This document shows positions 12,526 through 24,756 of a stretch of 64,000 nucleotides of DNA, piece by piece (position 1 is the stretch's first letter; each line of letters opens with the position of its first letter). Location: assembly GCA_949152475.1 (NCBI GenBank), contig OX424566.1, forward strand, positions 33,296,423 to 33,360,422, in the 5' to 3' direction. The notes beneath the pieces were generated by a model. It saw nothing but the letters and a program-made list of their open reading frames with translations, ran no database searches and had not been told where the DNA came from. This DNA comes from Terebella lapidaria. Taxonomy: Eukaryota; Annelida; Polychaeta; Terebellida; Terebellidae. The translations under genes were made by a program, and so were the position numbers.

Positions 12526-12587
12526 TTTTTTAAATTGGTGTCCTGCAAAAAAAATTTAGATGTCACATATCAGCCACCGTACATATA

Positions 12588-14224
12588 CTTGTTTCTTACG
12601 CCTGGTGTATTCAATGCACAACTGCCCAGAGTTATTTTATCTTCGTGCACGAGACTAACAAATGATCATTCAAGAGTGAAGTGAAACAAATGTTAATGAA
12701 GAGAATAGACAACCTAAAATATTATTTCCGTGTAACTAGTCCGGGTGTAGTGTATGGAATATGGCACATAAATATAATACACAGACACATAGCGATACCC
12801 AAATATATGTCGGGGGGGGGGGGTTGGATTTGGATCTACAAAGAACATGCGCTGCTGAACTAGGCACATTATGATTATCACGCTATCATCACGCTACAAT
12901 AATACGTGTTCGAAGTCAATACATACAGTGTATCACAATGCATTATGATGAAATATATTACTCCAATTATGTTTTTGGAATAGATACAAAGCCCGAACGA
13001 ATTGTTAACAAGTTATGAATTTTTGCACACATATCATGTCAGTGAATGTTGAGGAATTGGTGTTTTTCGGTTTGTCATGGGGCAAGCCAACTGAGTTCTC
13101 TGGTATAAGATCAGTAGGACAAATAACATGTGATGCAATACCATTGCCAAAATGATTCATAGGAACCGAATTTAAGCAACAAGAAATATACATAATATGT
13201 TTTCTAACTCTTTATTGTCAACATTTCCCGTGATGCAATGTGACCACTATTGTATAATTGCCTTGTTCAGAAGTTCATAGGCATTTGGTTACGGATTTAC
13301 GCTCATTTTGTGTGCATCTAGCCCCGCGTTGGTGTCCATCGATATTCCCATTTTGTAGGCACACCGGTATGTTTGCTAACAATTTGATTATATACTTAAC
13401 ACTAAATTACATTTCCTTTTGACAATCTAGTTATCAAAACTCATATTTATTTAAAACGTTCACTAGTTACTGTAGAGTCCTAGTTATGGACATTCAAGGA
13501 ACTGGGCTGGACTTGGAATATTGGCAGGCGGATTTTTTTCCGCAATATAGATCTACAAGTACTTCTATTGCTTATGAATGTTTGACAACCTTACTTTATA
13601 TAGCCAGTATTGATAACAGATTATATTGAAAACACAAAAAACAGATTATATTGAAAACGAGTTATGTTGAAAACACATAAATTTATATGTACAAGTATGA
13701 AATATACTATTCAAACTACAATATTGCATGAAACTTTACACCATATGTGCACCTGAATACAAGAAAAGACACAGATGCCCGTTTCAGCAATGATATACAA
13801 ATACAGTGCGCATGTATTTCGAATGAACGCGCACTTGATCAGAATGCAACATGTGATTTGATTTTAAACTGTCAATACATAGTTCGTAATACTATTGCCC
13901 GCTACAGGCAATCACGGCTGATTTCGATTACGTAAATCGTCCAGCCTTGGACTCTCACTTGAGCCCAATGGTTAGTTGCTATTATCAACTTAGTCTGATT
14001 ATTTGATGTTGATTGAACTAGATTTGCGCGAATATCGTAATAACACCACAAATTATTGGATTGAATGAAAATGGGAAATAACTTGTGAAACGATCACCTA
14101 TGGTACAAATATGATAACAACTTTCTTGTGATGCAGGTCATTCAAGGATCGACATATTACCGCTAATGCAACACTATATTGATGACATCGCTAGATTATG
14201 ATGATAACAATGGAAAACATGCTA
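12588..14224. other. no gene recognised
   Basis: AT-rich sequence with a 12-base G run at 12812-12823 and a weak family R motif (ATACAAAGCCCGAACGAA) near 12980. Nothing else supported. Confidence 0.35.
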
Positions 14225-14290
14225 TTAAACGCTTTTGAAATAGAAACAAAATCCGGCCAAACATTCATGCCCCAATCCAAACTGGCGATA
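14225..14290 (+). repeat. family R fragment
   Basis: GAAATAGAAACAAAATCCGG, then CCAAAC, then CCAAACTGGCG match the middle of family R. It lies just beyond the 3' end of receptor gene A. Confidence 0.55.
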
Positions 14291-14378
14291 TCTTTGCAAG
14301 GCACAAATACGGATATACACAATGTACGTTCATTGTAAACATATAAACTTACTGCTTAGTTTTATGCCCTTGGTGCCG

Positions 14379-17300
14379 TCAAGCATTATAAGATTCGTAC
14401 CTTGGAAAGAAAAGCAACAAAGACAGACCGATCAAAATTATATAGAGTGCGAAGAAGAAACGATCGGCGACAATTGCCACGGCTCTCCATTCCCACATCA
14501 CATCCTGTGTTTTCAATGCCGTCGGTTTCGTGAGCGTTGCTTCTAGGCGTTCCATAGATTTCCGAGTCAGTTCCATTTCTGTCTTCAATGCAGCCAGCCC
14601 TGTATTGCACGCAAGCTGGGGGTCAACGAGTGCACAGTTAACAGCGAGGTCTGAATCTGAAGCTGGATTGTCTGCTCTGGTTCCACGTGTTCTGTTTTTC
14701 ACACCACAGTCATTTTTTCTATTAGTTTCCTGCCAACAGAATATGCTACTTTTCTCGTCTGTGACGTCACCGGAAGTGGCAGTTCTGACGACCGGACGTC
14801 GTGTGTATTCCTGGTATATGGAAGGCATACAGAAAACACGTGCTAGTCCTTTCAACGTCACCTGAAATTAGAACACAGTTTAGTTACATGTAAATCCTAT
14901 TTTCCCCAGAAATCAAGAATGGTAGTTTTCGGACCTTATTCCTTTTTCAATGACCTATCTACAAGTTTGGCTTAATGTTAGCCAATATACCATCTCTAGT
15001 GGTGATTGTGGAAGTATTTTTGAAATTCATTATTAAATATTATTATAGATATAGTTTCAAATGGATGGTCGTGAAACACAAATGCTGATATTTCCTCGTG
15101 AAATTCACATTCTACGAAGGCGTATTGCTGCCACATGCGAAGGAAATTGTGACCCGTAAATTACTCGATACTAACTTCAACGCCACAATCGTTCGCTTGA
15201 ATGGGATACTGAGTTGCTAAAGTGATGAGATACTGAGTCGCTCGAGCAAGATGAATCATTTGAAATTGAACGAAATTTCATACAACTCGCGATTCGCGTG
15301 CTACTGAATTTTGTCAATGATGTGAATTCATGCTACTTTAATTTACGTAGGCACATTTCATATATAAAGCATGGTTCACTACCACTGGTTACGTGGTGAA
15401 CCTCGAATGTTTTAACAACCATGGGACACATGAAAATGAACTCATGAAACTTGGGGATGAAAGCGTATCATTACTCCATTTTGTAATAATATATTTAACA
15501 CAAATTCACAATCCGCGGTCGTTCTTCTAGTCTATGCTCTCCGATATGCTCCCAGACCGGCATATATTAGAGTCTACTCCATCTACAAGAAGGCCCATGT
15601 CAGCCTGCCTTCCGTCCGATACAAGTCGGCGACCTATTACTAATATTTTAAGTTGTCAACTTTATATCGTCATGCGCTTCATTCGATACTACCTAGACAA
15701 TAATCAATAATCGATATACTCCAGACAATGATGTATTGATAGGCCAAAACCAGGAGATATCGGCGCCTCCCGACTAACTCCCTGACATGCGAACAAAACT
15801 GCTGAAAACCTTCCTGGAAAACTTTCACAAGACAGATGAACATCTGCTCGATAATATGTACAATAACATTTTCACGTTTACACTGTTGGTCAAAATGGTG
15901 GTTACATCGATACATGTGTGAACAATCCATCAATAATACCACCATTTTGACCAATAGTGTATTATTCGAACTATGTAGTCTTCGATATTGGTGTGAACCC
16001 AAATTGGAGCTGATCTTTTGACAGGCTATGGCCTGCATCAAAGATTGGAGTGACTGTGATACATCTTGCTTATGTTAACATTTATGGAAATGCTCCCAGA
16101 TACCTAACCTCCTCCATTAGTATCCAAAATTCCCGCCACAACACCCGATCTGGCCCAATGTCCCTAGTTATCCCATCTGTAAAGTCTTTTGGTCACTCCT
16201 CTTTCCGGTACACATCAGTCACTGCTTGGAATGAGTTACCAAGTGATATCAGAACAACAAGTGTAAAATCAGTTTTTAAGTCCAAAGTCAAATCTTTTTT
16301 ATTCAACAAGTTCTATCAAGAGTCACAAAACCCTTTTATTTATTTGTAACATTCTAGTCTTTGTTGTTAGGTTATCTAGTCACCATTATGTTGTTATGGA
16401 TTTAAAATTCTATTTTTTCCATCTTTTTTTCCAATTTTTGTCTACTTTTGTAGTTATATTTATACAATCAGTCATTTACACTTGTGTACTCATTTATACA
16501 ATTATATTTATACTTTTAGGCAACCTATTTTGTCATGTGATTTAGATCCGGACCACAATGGAAATAAGTGTCTTCACTTTCTTGTGTCATCCGTGTATTT
16601 TAATGTGCACTATAATGTTATTTATACTGTATGTTATTTTACTGAATAAATTCAAACAATCAATCAATCAATCTTGTTAATGTGTTACTTTCTATCTGGG
16701 GAATCATTGTTCTTTCTCTTCTCATGGGACAATATCATATATGTAAATCAATTGTTGATGAGTGGCAACAAATCGAAAATCAAACCTCACTTAAAAAACA
16801 GATGGAGGTACATCGGAAATGTGCACTCAAAAGCCAAAGTACAAATTTCTTATACAAAATTGGCTACGCTCAGCAACTTGGTAAACAAATATAATGGATA
16901 CATTGGATTAGTTCATGTGTCATTTTACAACTATTACACAAACTGTACCGGCCACAGCGGATGCAACCCTACAGATTACATCTGAACTGATGCCATGGTC
17001 ATTGATAACGATGATAAAACCATCAAATCGTGACGATTATCCCACGAGAAATACACAATCCATCATTAGTGTCCCGCTCGATTGATTTGTTTTGTTTATT
17101 CGCATGTGACAGCCCCACGCTTCGACAACAGCCCACATGTGTGTACAGAGGAAAGGATTTCGAGGAAGGCCGTTGGGTAATAATAAACATAGATTTTTAT
17201 TGCCTCAAGAGATTAAGTTTTCCTACAGAGAATCAACGTCTGTGAAAGATAACCACCAGATTACAAGGAACGTTAATTGTGTTCCCCTTGACGACGGCGG

Positions 17301-20300
17301 AACAAGATTACCCGCTACGCCAACCGATAAATTACGTCTTTGGCCGCATGGGGCGCCTCACCCAGAGAACTGAGGCCTTAAGTATTGGCTTAAAGGATTA
17401 TTGGAGATTGCTTACCGTACACAACCAGGCAGGCGGTCTAGATTTGCCATCCTTAGGGCCCTTGCTTATGTTAACAACCAATGTTGAAAGCACGACCGTC
17501 ATCACAATGATGACCATGTTAATACAATAATAAACTCCTGAAAATATAGAGCGTATAAGTTACGTTATTACATTGCCATCATAGTAAAGACATGATCTAA
17601 TGTAATCTAGAAATCAATATTTGATATGTGTATATCTCAAGGATTGAGCTATCTATGAATGGAGGCTGTATATTCGATAAAACAAAATAAATTCACTGAA
17701 AAAAATCCAACGGTTAAGGCGATCGATAACTTTTCCCCGCTTCCGTTGTTTATTCTTGATTAATGGGAACCAGCCAATAGCCTAGGTGCATGATTTAATG
17801 AGATATAGAATATTTGGTATGAGTATATCGCAAGGATTGAGCTATCTATGGATGAAGGCTGTACATTTGATAAAAAAAAAAATTAACTGAAAAAAATCCA
17901 ACGGTTAAGGTGATCGATAACTTTTCCCCGCTTCCGTTGTTTATTTTTGATTAATGGGAACCAATGAATAGCTTTGGTGGCTCATTTGAAAATGCCAGTT
18001 TCAAAACTAATGCAAATCACGTGGCTAATAGTGTTCTTTCTTGCCGTTCTCTCTAAATGAGACACTTGATCTACGCCATTAACTAATGATTACACCGCGA
18101 AGCTAAACTTGACCCGAGTCGTGAGATGATATTTGAGTTGATTAATTTTGCAGTGAATTTATCGGTGAATTAATGACAAAGCTAGCTCGCTTACCTAGGA
18201 GCGGGATGGTATTAGCGGCTGGTGGGGATGACTCCACCAGAATCAACAGCAGGAACATGAAAGTGCTGAACGTACTCATCGCTATTGGTGGTCAATATGC
18301 AATAAAAAGTACATAAATGGTTCAATATTGTTAAGATGATTGAATCCATATCATCGGCACATAGTTTTTTCATTTTGTTTCATTCGTTCAATCGTAATAA
18401 TGCTACTATGATTAATAAACAACCCGATGTTGACCTCCATTTGTAAAATTGCAGTTGGCAATGCGAACATTCGGGATGGTATAATGATGTCGTGATTAAT
18501 TTCGTCAAGGCAGTACAAATCTCAAGATATACAATACAGTCGTCTCCTAATGTGGTATAGAACTACAAATTATCCCAATTAATCATGTATGGGTGCGAAA
18601 TATTATCTTAATGTTACATGAAATGTTATACGTGCAATATTCGAAAACAATTATAGCTGCGAGCGATCGAGTGCCGAGCTATATAAAAACACATCTACAT
18701 ATAGCAGGTACATATCCGATTGATAGGTTATTTATGTGGTTTTATATCAATAGACATATCACATACCTAATGCGGTCCTGTCAGGTCTCTCTGGAGGTAA
18801 CCAGAACACGACCAAAGTCAGGAAGGCGAGGAAGACACATGGCAACGTCAGAATGTACGTGGAGAACACGAGCTTCCTTGACAACACAAGCTCAAAGGTC
18901 AATACCGAGAAATTCGGGTACTCGGTTTCTGAGGGTAGAATCTGCCTCTTGGCGGTTACGTTCAGTATGTCCCAGGCGCTTGACTCCCTGTTCTCACTTT
19001 CAAAAGTGGACAGATCCAGGCCCCCGGGAAATGACATCACAATGTCCAATTCTCTACTGGGATGCGTCCACGAACCGAAGGCGAGGTTGCACTTCTGTAA
19101 GTCGAACGGGAAGTTACGTACGTTGACTGAGCATGCGCTGTGGTAGATGCAGTGAGGGAACCAGTTAACAAGGCCACTGTACGTCACCACGGCTAGCGTC
19201 GAACGAGCGGGTACGTCGATGTCCGCCCTGGGAGAAAGAAAAATAGTAACGAACTCTCTCAAATACAACATATTCTCCCGAACAAGTAGCGTGAAATGTA
19301 CCCAAGCCACAAATTGTCCTTTCCATTCATTTATCCCTATAAACTTCTGTTAAGACCCATGAAACAAGATCCCTTCCCCCACCGATTATTATATAGCACA
19401 AGACACGGTCGTATGCAATTCAAATTGAGACAGTTTCATGTTTCCCGCCAGCAGATACAACCTAGCATGAATAATACCAAAGAGTAAGTCAGGGAACTAA
19501 CGTGTTGAAGAGCATTATGTCTGGTGTCCAGATGTCAAAGGGGTCGACCGTTAGCTGAGCAAGGCCGTCATACTCTTCCGGATCCCAGGTCAGGTATTCG
19601 TCAGTCCACTCCTGGGAGATATAAGATATAGTATGAGGGAAGCATTCGAGGAGTGGCATCGCTTCTAAAGACTTTCTTGCATGCATTAAATGAGTAGGAG
19701 CACCGAACAGAGGTGTTTTTTGTGCGATGTTCGCCTATGCCTTTGGCCTATATTCCATGTTGTATCTTCTTTCAGAGCAATTACTAGTAGATCAGTGTGC
19801 ACCCACAAAGGTGCTGAGTTGTTGTCCCAACTGATGCGCTCGAAATTGGAAGCATAGGGGGCCATGAACCAAACCCGCATTACTACAAATTTCAACACAA
19901 GATGGAATGAACCAATCATTGCATATCGTTCTCTGTAAACGACATTCCAGTGCTGGAAATCACCAGTTCAATGTGCACCATATTTCTACAGAATACTCTG
20001 ATGATGCTGAAGGATGGAAATGGCTTTTCAAATTCTGAGAATTATAAAATTTCTCCCAATCCGCACATTTTTCTTCTTCGAATGCCATGTACATGAACCG
20101 TACTCGCCACATCTTGCGATGAAATTTGGAAGATACATTACGTCACTTCCGAGTAAATCACCTCGGTTGTTTATTACGTATAGGAGAACCGTCATTATCA
20201 TTTGAAAAACGAAGAACGTATTGCTCACATATCTGGTCCACATGCTCATGGTCAGCATTTTTTGTTTCTCGTTCAGGTCCATCTGTTTGAGGCCCAGACC

Positions 20301-22009
20301 AAAGTTGACTTGGACGGCCATGCTGGAGTTTCTGACGGGACGTCCGGCTCGCCCCATCCACTCGTAGTGGGCCATCAGTCGTCGTATCAACCGCTTCTCC
20401 GCCGAGATCGGACCACGCGCGTGACTCCTGCTGAACAGATCTACGTGTACAATTATCTGGGAACATGCAAGAACTCATCACGGTTTAGGCTAACGATTAC
20501 ATGTAGCTATGACAGTGACTGCTATTGACATGGGGAATTCACATCAATGCATCGTAGTATGCAGAGAAGATTACTTTAGCGACCGACTATCAGGCATGAA
20601 AAAAAGTTGGGCATAAAACACTGTCCTGTCTCCATTTACACCGTGTTGCTTTTAAGCGACTGTCACAGTGAAAAATAATCCACGAGGAATGGAGAAGACC
20701 ATACTTCAAGTTTTCTTTAAACATTTGTCGGCTCTGGGAGTACTCAGTCGTGGCCGGGTTTCCTATTCATATATCGAGAAGAACAACAGGGAAATACGAA
20801 AAATGGGACAGAAAAATAGTTACAGGCTCTTCTAGAATCCACGGGGAGCCATTGTTATCGTCTAGATTGAACGAGGCACACTTCCGTTTGCACGACATGA
20901 TACAGGCACATTCCCATACCTATTCATACCTACCTACCTACCCCTAACTACATGGCCGCTAGAGCCAGTTTGTTATAGTTAAATTTGTTGATGTTATGAT
21001 ACTCTTCCAATGATACTTGTTTAATGTTACTCCTTGGGACAAACGCACAAAATTGAAATTCGTCAGAGGCGCTTATAAAATTGGAAATTATACGATACCA
21101 TGTTTGGTCTTTTTCACTTTGAATTTTTAGGTGTATATCATAAATCGCTGGAAATTTGTTATACAATGGCACTATTGTTTCTATTGGACAGGGTTTTATA
21201 TTTCAATTAGTGGTGTTTTGTCACATATCCACCATTGTATCAAGTTCTCTATTATCATTAGCAAATATACATTATTTTCTAATATACGCGTTTCACGTCA
21301 TTCACTGATGGCCGGACGTAGCGGGTTAACATTTTTCTCCAAGTCCCATGTAACAAGATATCATACATATTTTGAAACGTCGATAAGTGTAGTCGGAAGG
21401 ACGGTCTCAGCTACCGTACCAAAGCCCTCCAATTAAACTGATTACATAGGAGCTCTGGATAAGTGTTTATTCAGAGATCCCATTACATCACGCCCCTAAC
21501 AATAGCATGGTGCAAACCTTGACACGGTGAAATGTCGACACCATATATTCCTTGGAACTTCATTACTTTATTTGTACATACTAGGTGAATTGTATCAAAT
21601 TACAGTGATTTGAAATGTCACAATGATCCAATGAATCAAATATTTCATGACATTCAATAGAAGACGAATATCCCTCTTAGTGCAAGACACTTTTTCATTT
21701 TCATCCTAACAGTAATACGGGAATACATAGTCGATTCTTCAGATATACGTAGAGGAAATGATTGAATAGTCTTTGTATACCATGCGAGGTTCAATCAAAA
21801 GTGTAACAACATAATGCTATGATCACACACATACTTGTTCTGATTACAAAAGCGAATACCAAAGATTGAATACCTGTGGGTTTTCACAAGACAAATCAGA
21901 CTAACACTCACCCATTACGCGCCACTCTGCTCCCGGTGCCGCCCGGGATGTGCCAAAAACAGTATATTAGCAGCAGCAACACACAGCTGGTTCCCTTCAG
22001 CGAGACCAT
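14379..22009 (-). CDS. nicotinic acetylcholine receptor-like (Cys-loop) subunit, gene A, 7 exons
   Basis: A ligand-gated ion channel subunit of the nicotinic receptor family, acting in the plasma membrane as part of a pentamer. Coding exons, in transcript order, are 22009-21912, 20430-20229, 19611-19502, 19227-18767, 18281-18195, 17537-17416 and 14861-14379. All introns are GT-AG and frames join exactly (1563 nt, 520 codons plus stop; phases 2,0,2,1,1,0). Residues 1-30 are a hydrophobic signal peptide. The 110-bp third exon is the classical nAChR size and ends in WTPDIMLFN (loop A). The Cys loop is Cys169-Cys183 with 13 residues between. M1 is about 256-279, M2 288-306, M3 321-343 and M4 490-514. 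Loop C reads PSETEYPNF and has no vicinal Cys pair, so this is a non-alpha type subunit. M2 is atypical, with Asp at -1', Arg at 0', Ser at 9' and Phe at 13'. The start is the only ATG that gives a signal peptide spliced in the right phase. The ligand is not predictable. Confidence 0.93.
15883..15957. repeat. short inverted repeat in gene A intron 6
   Basis: CTGTTGGTCAAAATGGTGG pairs with CCACCATTTTGACCAATAG with a spacer of about 36 bp. It may be the remnant of a small transposon or a structured intron element. Confidence 0.6.
16035..16672 (+). mobile_element. 5'-truncated LINE: RT C-terminus and 3' UTR
   Basis: The frame 16050-16349 reads NAPRYLTSS, RHNTRSGPM, SSFRYTSVTAWNELPSDIR and FKSKVKSFLF. 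This is the usual C-terminus of CR1/Jockey-type reverse transcriptases. About 320 bp of AT-rich 3' UTR follows, ending in AATAAATTCAAACAATCAAT repeats. It is sense-opposite to receptor gene A and sits in its last intron, so it should not be read as a gene. The start is a truncation point, not a translation start. Confidence 0.85.
17610..17992 (+). repeat. 191-bp tandem duplication in gene A intron 5
   Basis: Two copies (about 17610-17800 and 17801-17992) share CAAGGATTGAGCTATCTATG, AAAAATCCAACGGTTAAGG, and GATAACTTTTCCCCGCTTCC followed by GTTGTTTATT. CCAACGG recurs at 17707 and 17898, giving the 191-bp period. Divergence is low for intronic sequence. Confidence 0.8.
20425..20437 (-). other. 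tandem NAGNAG splice acceptor, gene A exon 2
   Basis: The acceptor reads TTCAGCAG on the minus strand. Using the first AG starts exon 2 at 20430 and using the second starts it at 20427. Both keep the frame and differ by one residue just after the signal peptide region. Gene B has a single AG here. Confidence 0.6.
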
Positions 22010-24756
22010 CCTGATTTATCGCTCACCGCCTCCGCTCTCGCTCCGTGTTCGTGGCATCAGCACTGGTGTCTCGACTGTCATCTGAAACTACACCAAGGCC
22101 AGCGAGTCTACATAATGTACGGCCGCATGCAATATACGGGTAGTCTACTGCTAACAAAATGAGGGAATTGGAGAGCGCGGGCCTCGTTAAACTAATCAAG
22201 GGAAACGACTGGGATATTTCATATTTTATGTCGGCGGTAAATCTGGTCGAGAACTTGAAAGCCACTGGCAATGACGGTTCATTGACAGGTTTGGTATCAT
22301 GGGCTGTTGTTATTTATTTTATTTACTGTTTCATGGTTTTCACGAAATATCCGCACAATACCCCCCGATACCATTGTAAGACCCTCCGAGACATTACATG
22401 AACCGTTACCAGCATATATGAACGACACGGGGCAACATTACCAATTGAACGAACCAGATATATTCATAATCATGGTTATTTTCCCTCACACGCACGTACA
22501 ACGGAATTAATGAATGTGGTTCAATAATGTAGGCCTCCAAGTAATTATATTTCGAAAGTGTAGTAATGATTCTGAAAACAATTAATAAGTAGTAGGTTTA
22601 CAAATAATATATGAGCTCACTTTTGTATGAGGTAACATTTCTTAAAATGTTTGCAATTAGTACCCTATGATTAAACTCACTCGAGTACTATATCTTATAT
22701 CACTAATATATTAGTAATATAGAGCATTGCTAATAATATAGACGTATATCTAATATATATACCAATGGGGTAATACAAGTAAACGATGGTGGAATAGACA
22801 CATGCGAAATCAACTAACACACAACGGATACAGGTTTTATAACATAAACTATTAGGTTATGCTCAGAAAGCAGACTACATTACCAGTTTGGACAACACAT
22901 CCGAATTATGCTAATATACAAAGCACTCGGTATTTTGACATTGCCATAACTTATGACATAATGAGCAAATGATGAGAAAACAGCACCAGACGCAGTGTGC
23001 TTGTCACCCATCAAATCAAATTATTTCGCAGTCTTGCACACGACTGAGGTCCAGGCCCACCATGTCTGTGCTGGACTGCAACTTTTTGGGAATTGTTGAT
23101 GGCCGCCTCATACCAACTGGGAAAAAACATACCCATTAAACTCCTGGAGTGTTACTGGTGGCTGTGTGCTTCGCTAATCCAATCAATGAGTTGTCCCATA
23201 ACTCACACTACGACAACACATATAACATAATTTCCAGGAACATGTGAAAAAAAATGGTAAAGAGAATTTTGAGTAAGTGCATTGGTTGACGATATGTGAG
23301 GCCGAAAAATTAGATTTACCAATACCTATTAATCAAGGAGGGATTCCTGGAATGAATCTACCTAATTTCCGATTTCCAAGTGAAGCTTATAACTTTCTCA
23401 CCTAGACATACATCCAATACCTTCGTTCAATTCTCGTGTTCTAGTCAACAACGAACCTGATCAGTAGAACTCCCATCAGTGCGGGTATTGATACATGATG
23501 TTGCATTTCGATGAATCCAATCTTTTTTAAACAACCAGGATTACTGATTTCGGGGGTCACTGGGTCAATAGAAGCCAGTAAATGCATCAATTCCACTACA
23601 ATAATCATCAAACAATGTGATATCGGATGCTGAATGTCTGGAAATTAGCAAAATAACAGCCAGCCAACACCCTTCTTGTACTGGAGCGTTGTTCGTGCAG
23701 TTCAATTACCAATTATCTGAGCTGTGTGCCAGTGGCGAACAGGTCTCTCACAGCGGAACATGTTACTGATATATCCTGCATCAATATCATCACACAATGG
23801 TGACAGAAACCTCGAGATGGAGATTACACAAATATTACCAATTTTTACAACTCACGAAACTGACGTGTGTTGGAGTGACAACAGGATGACATTGACGCAT
23901 ATGTTGGGGTGGCTTTAGACATGTAAATGTTGGTCGGGTTTCGTTCATTTGACATGAGAACGTGTTGAATTCTTGGTACAGTGTAATTTCTGTCGATATA
24001 CAGTGACAACGTAATACCGTAATACCTCAATATATACATATCGATCATGTCGAATGGCTGCAAACTTGAGGATATACTTTATCACCTTGCATGCGCCAAA
24101 ACATACAAGTATATGGAACAGGAGACTCTGGTAAAATCCAGGTATAAACCGTCACGGTTATGAGACCGTTGTATCAACTAGAATGCTGCACTGACTTGAA
24201 GGGACAGAGCCGAACGTATATCCCCAAAGCTGTGTCACATTTCACACAAGACGAGAAATTATCTGACAATGTTGCACGTATGTCTGGTTTGCGGTGCGGC
24301 TTTTGCATTCGCTTCTTGCGCTGTACATGTCCGCGTAATGTAGCACCCGTGTTGTCACGAAATATCCGATACTCACGCATAGAGAGCAGAACAGGTTGGG
24401 GAATACATACACACATTCATGGTGAAATCCTTTTTATGTACCAGTACTTTTAACGCTCTTGTTTTGCTTGTTTTTTTTTTTTGGAAATAATCATGAAACT
24501 AAGGAAGTGCTTTTTATGAACAGCATAAGCTGACATTATGTCTGACATTAGCGCACTAGCGAAGAGGAATAGATTATGTATTTATGTCTGACCTCACATC
24601 TGCGAGACATAAAGTGCGTTGAATGGATTTTGCACATGATCTGAAATCTGATTTTACCAAGATCCTTTCCAAAAATAAACATACAAATCTAGCGGGGTTT
24701 TTTTTCGTATAGTGCTAGTATGAACTTATAGAAAAAAAATTGTATGAATTTTGATT
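22010..24756. other. upstream region of gene A, no gene recognised
   Basis: AT-rich sequence with the perfect palindrome ACTAATATATTAGT near 22700. A weak family R-like motif lies near 23935 on the minus strand. No exon with convincing splice context or domain was found. The promoter of gene A must lie here, but no TATA or initiator can be singled out. Confidence 0.4.

Larger units (their letters stand above)
11453..12581. mobile_element. inverted-repeat element built of palindromic minisatellites
   Basis: The termini TACGGTGGCTGATATGTGAC and complement are flanked by CATATA on both sides (11447-11452 and 12582-12587). The duplication could be read as 6 to 8 bp. About 75 bp of simple inverted repeat leads into two arrays. 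The left array (about 11520-11851) repeats GAATAAAACATTCTATTCAC-type 20-mers. The right array (about 11941-12525) repeats the complementary GAATAGAATGTTTTATTCGC type. Each unit contains the palindrome ATTCGCGAAT. The loop of about 90 bp is unique. No protein is encoded. Confidence 0.85.

Noticed and set aside
16050-16349. apparent 99-codon gene
   Set aside because: It is the C-terminal end of a LINE reverse transcriptase followed by a LINE 3' UTR and tail.
20948-21172. possible exon in gene A intron 1 (74-codon minus-strand frame)
   Set aside because: Signal peptide exon and exon 2 already join in phase; no conserved receptor segment is missing between them.
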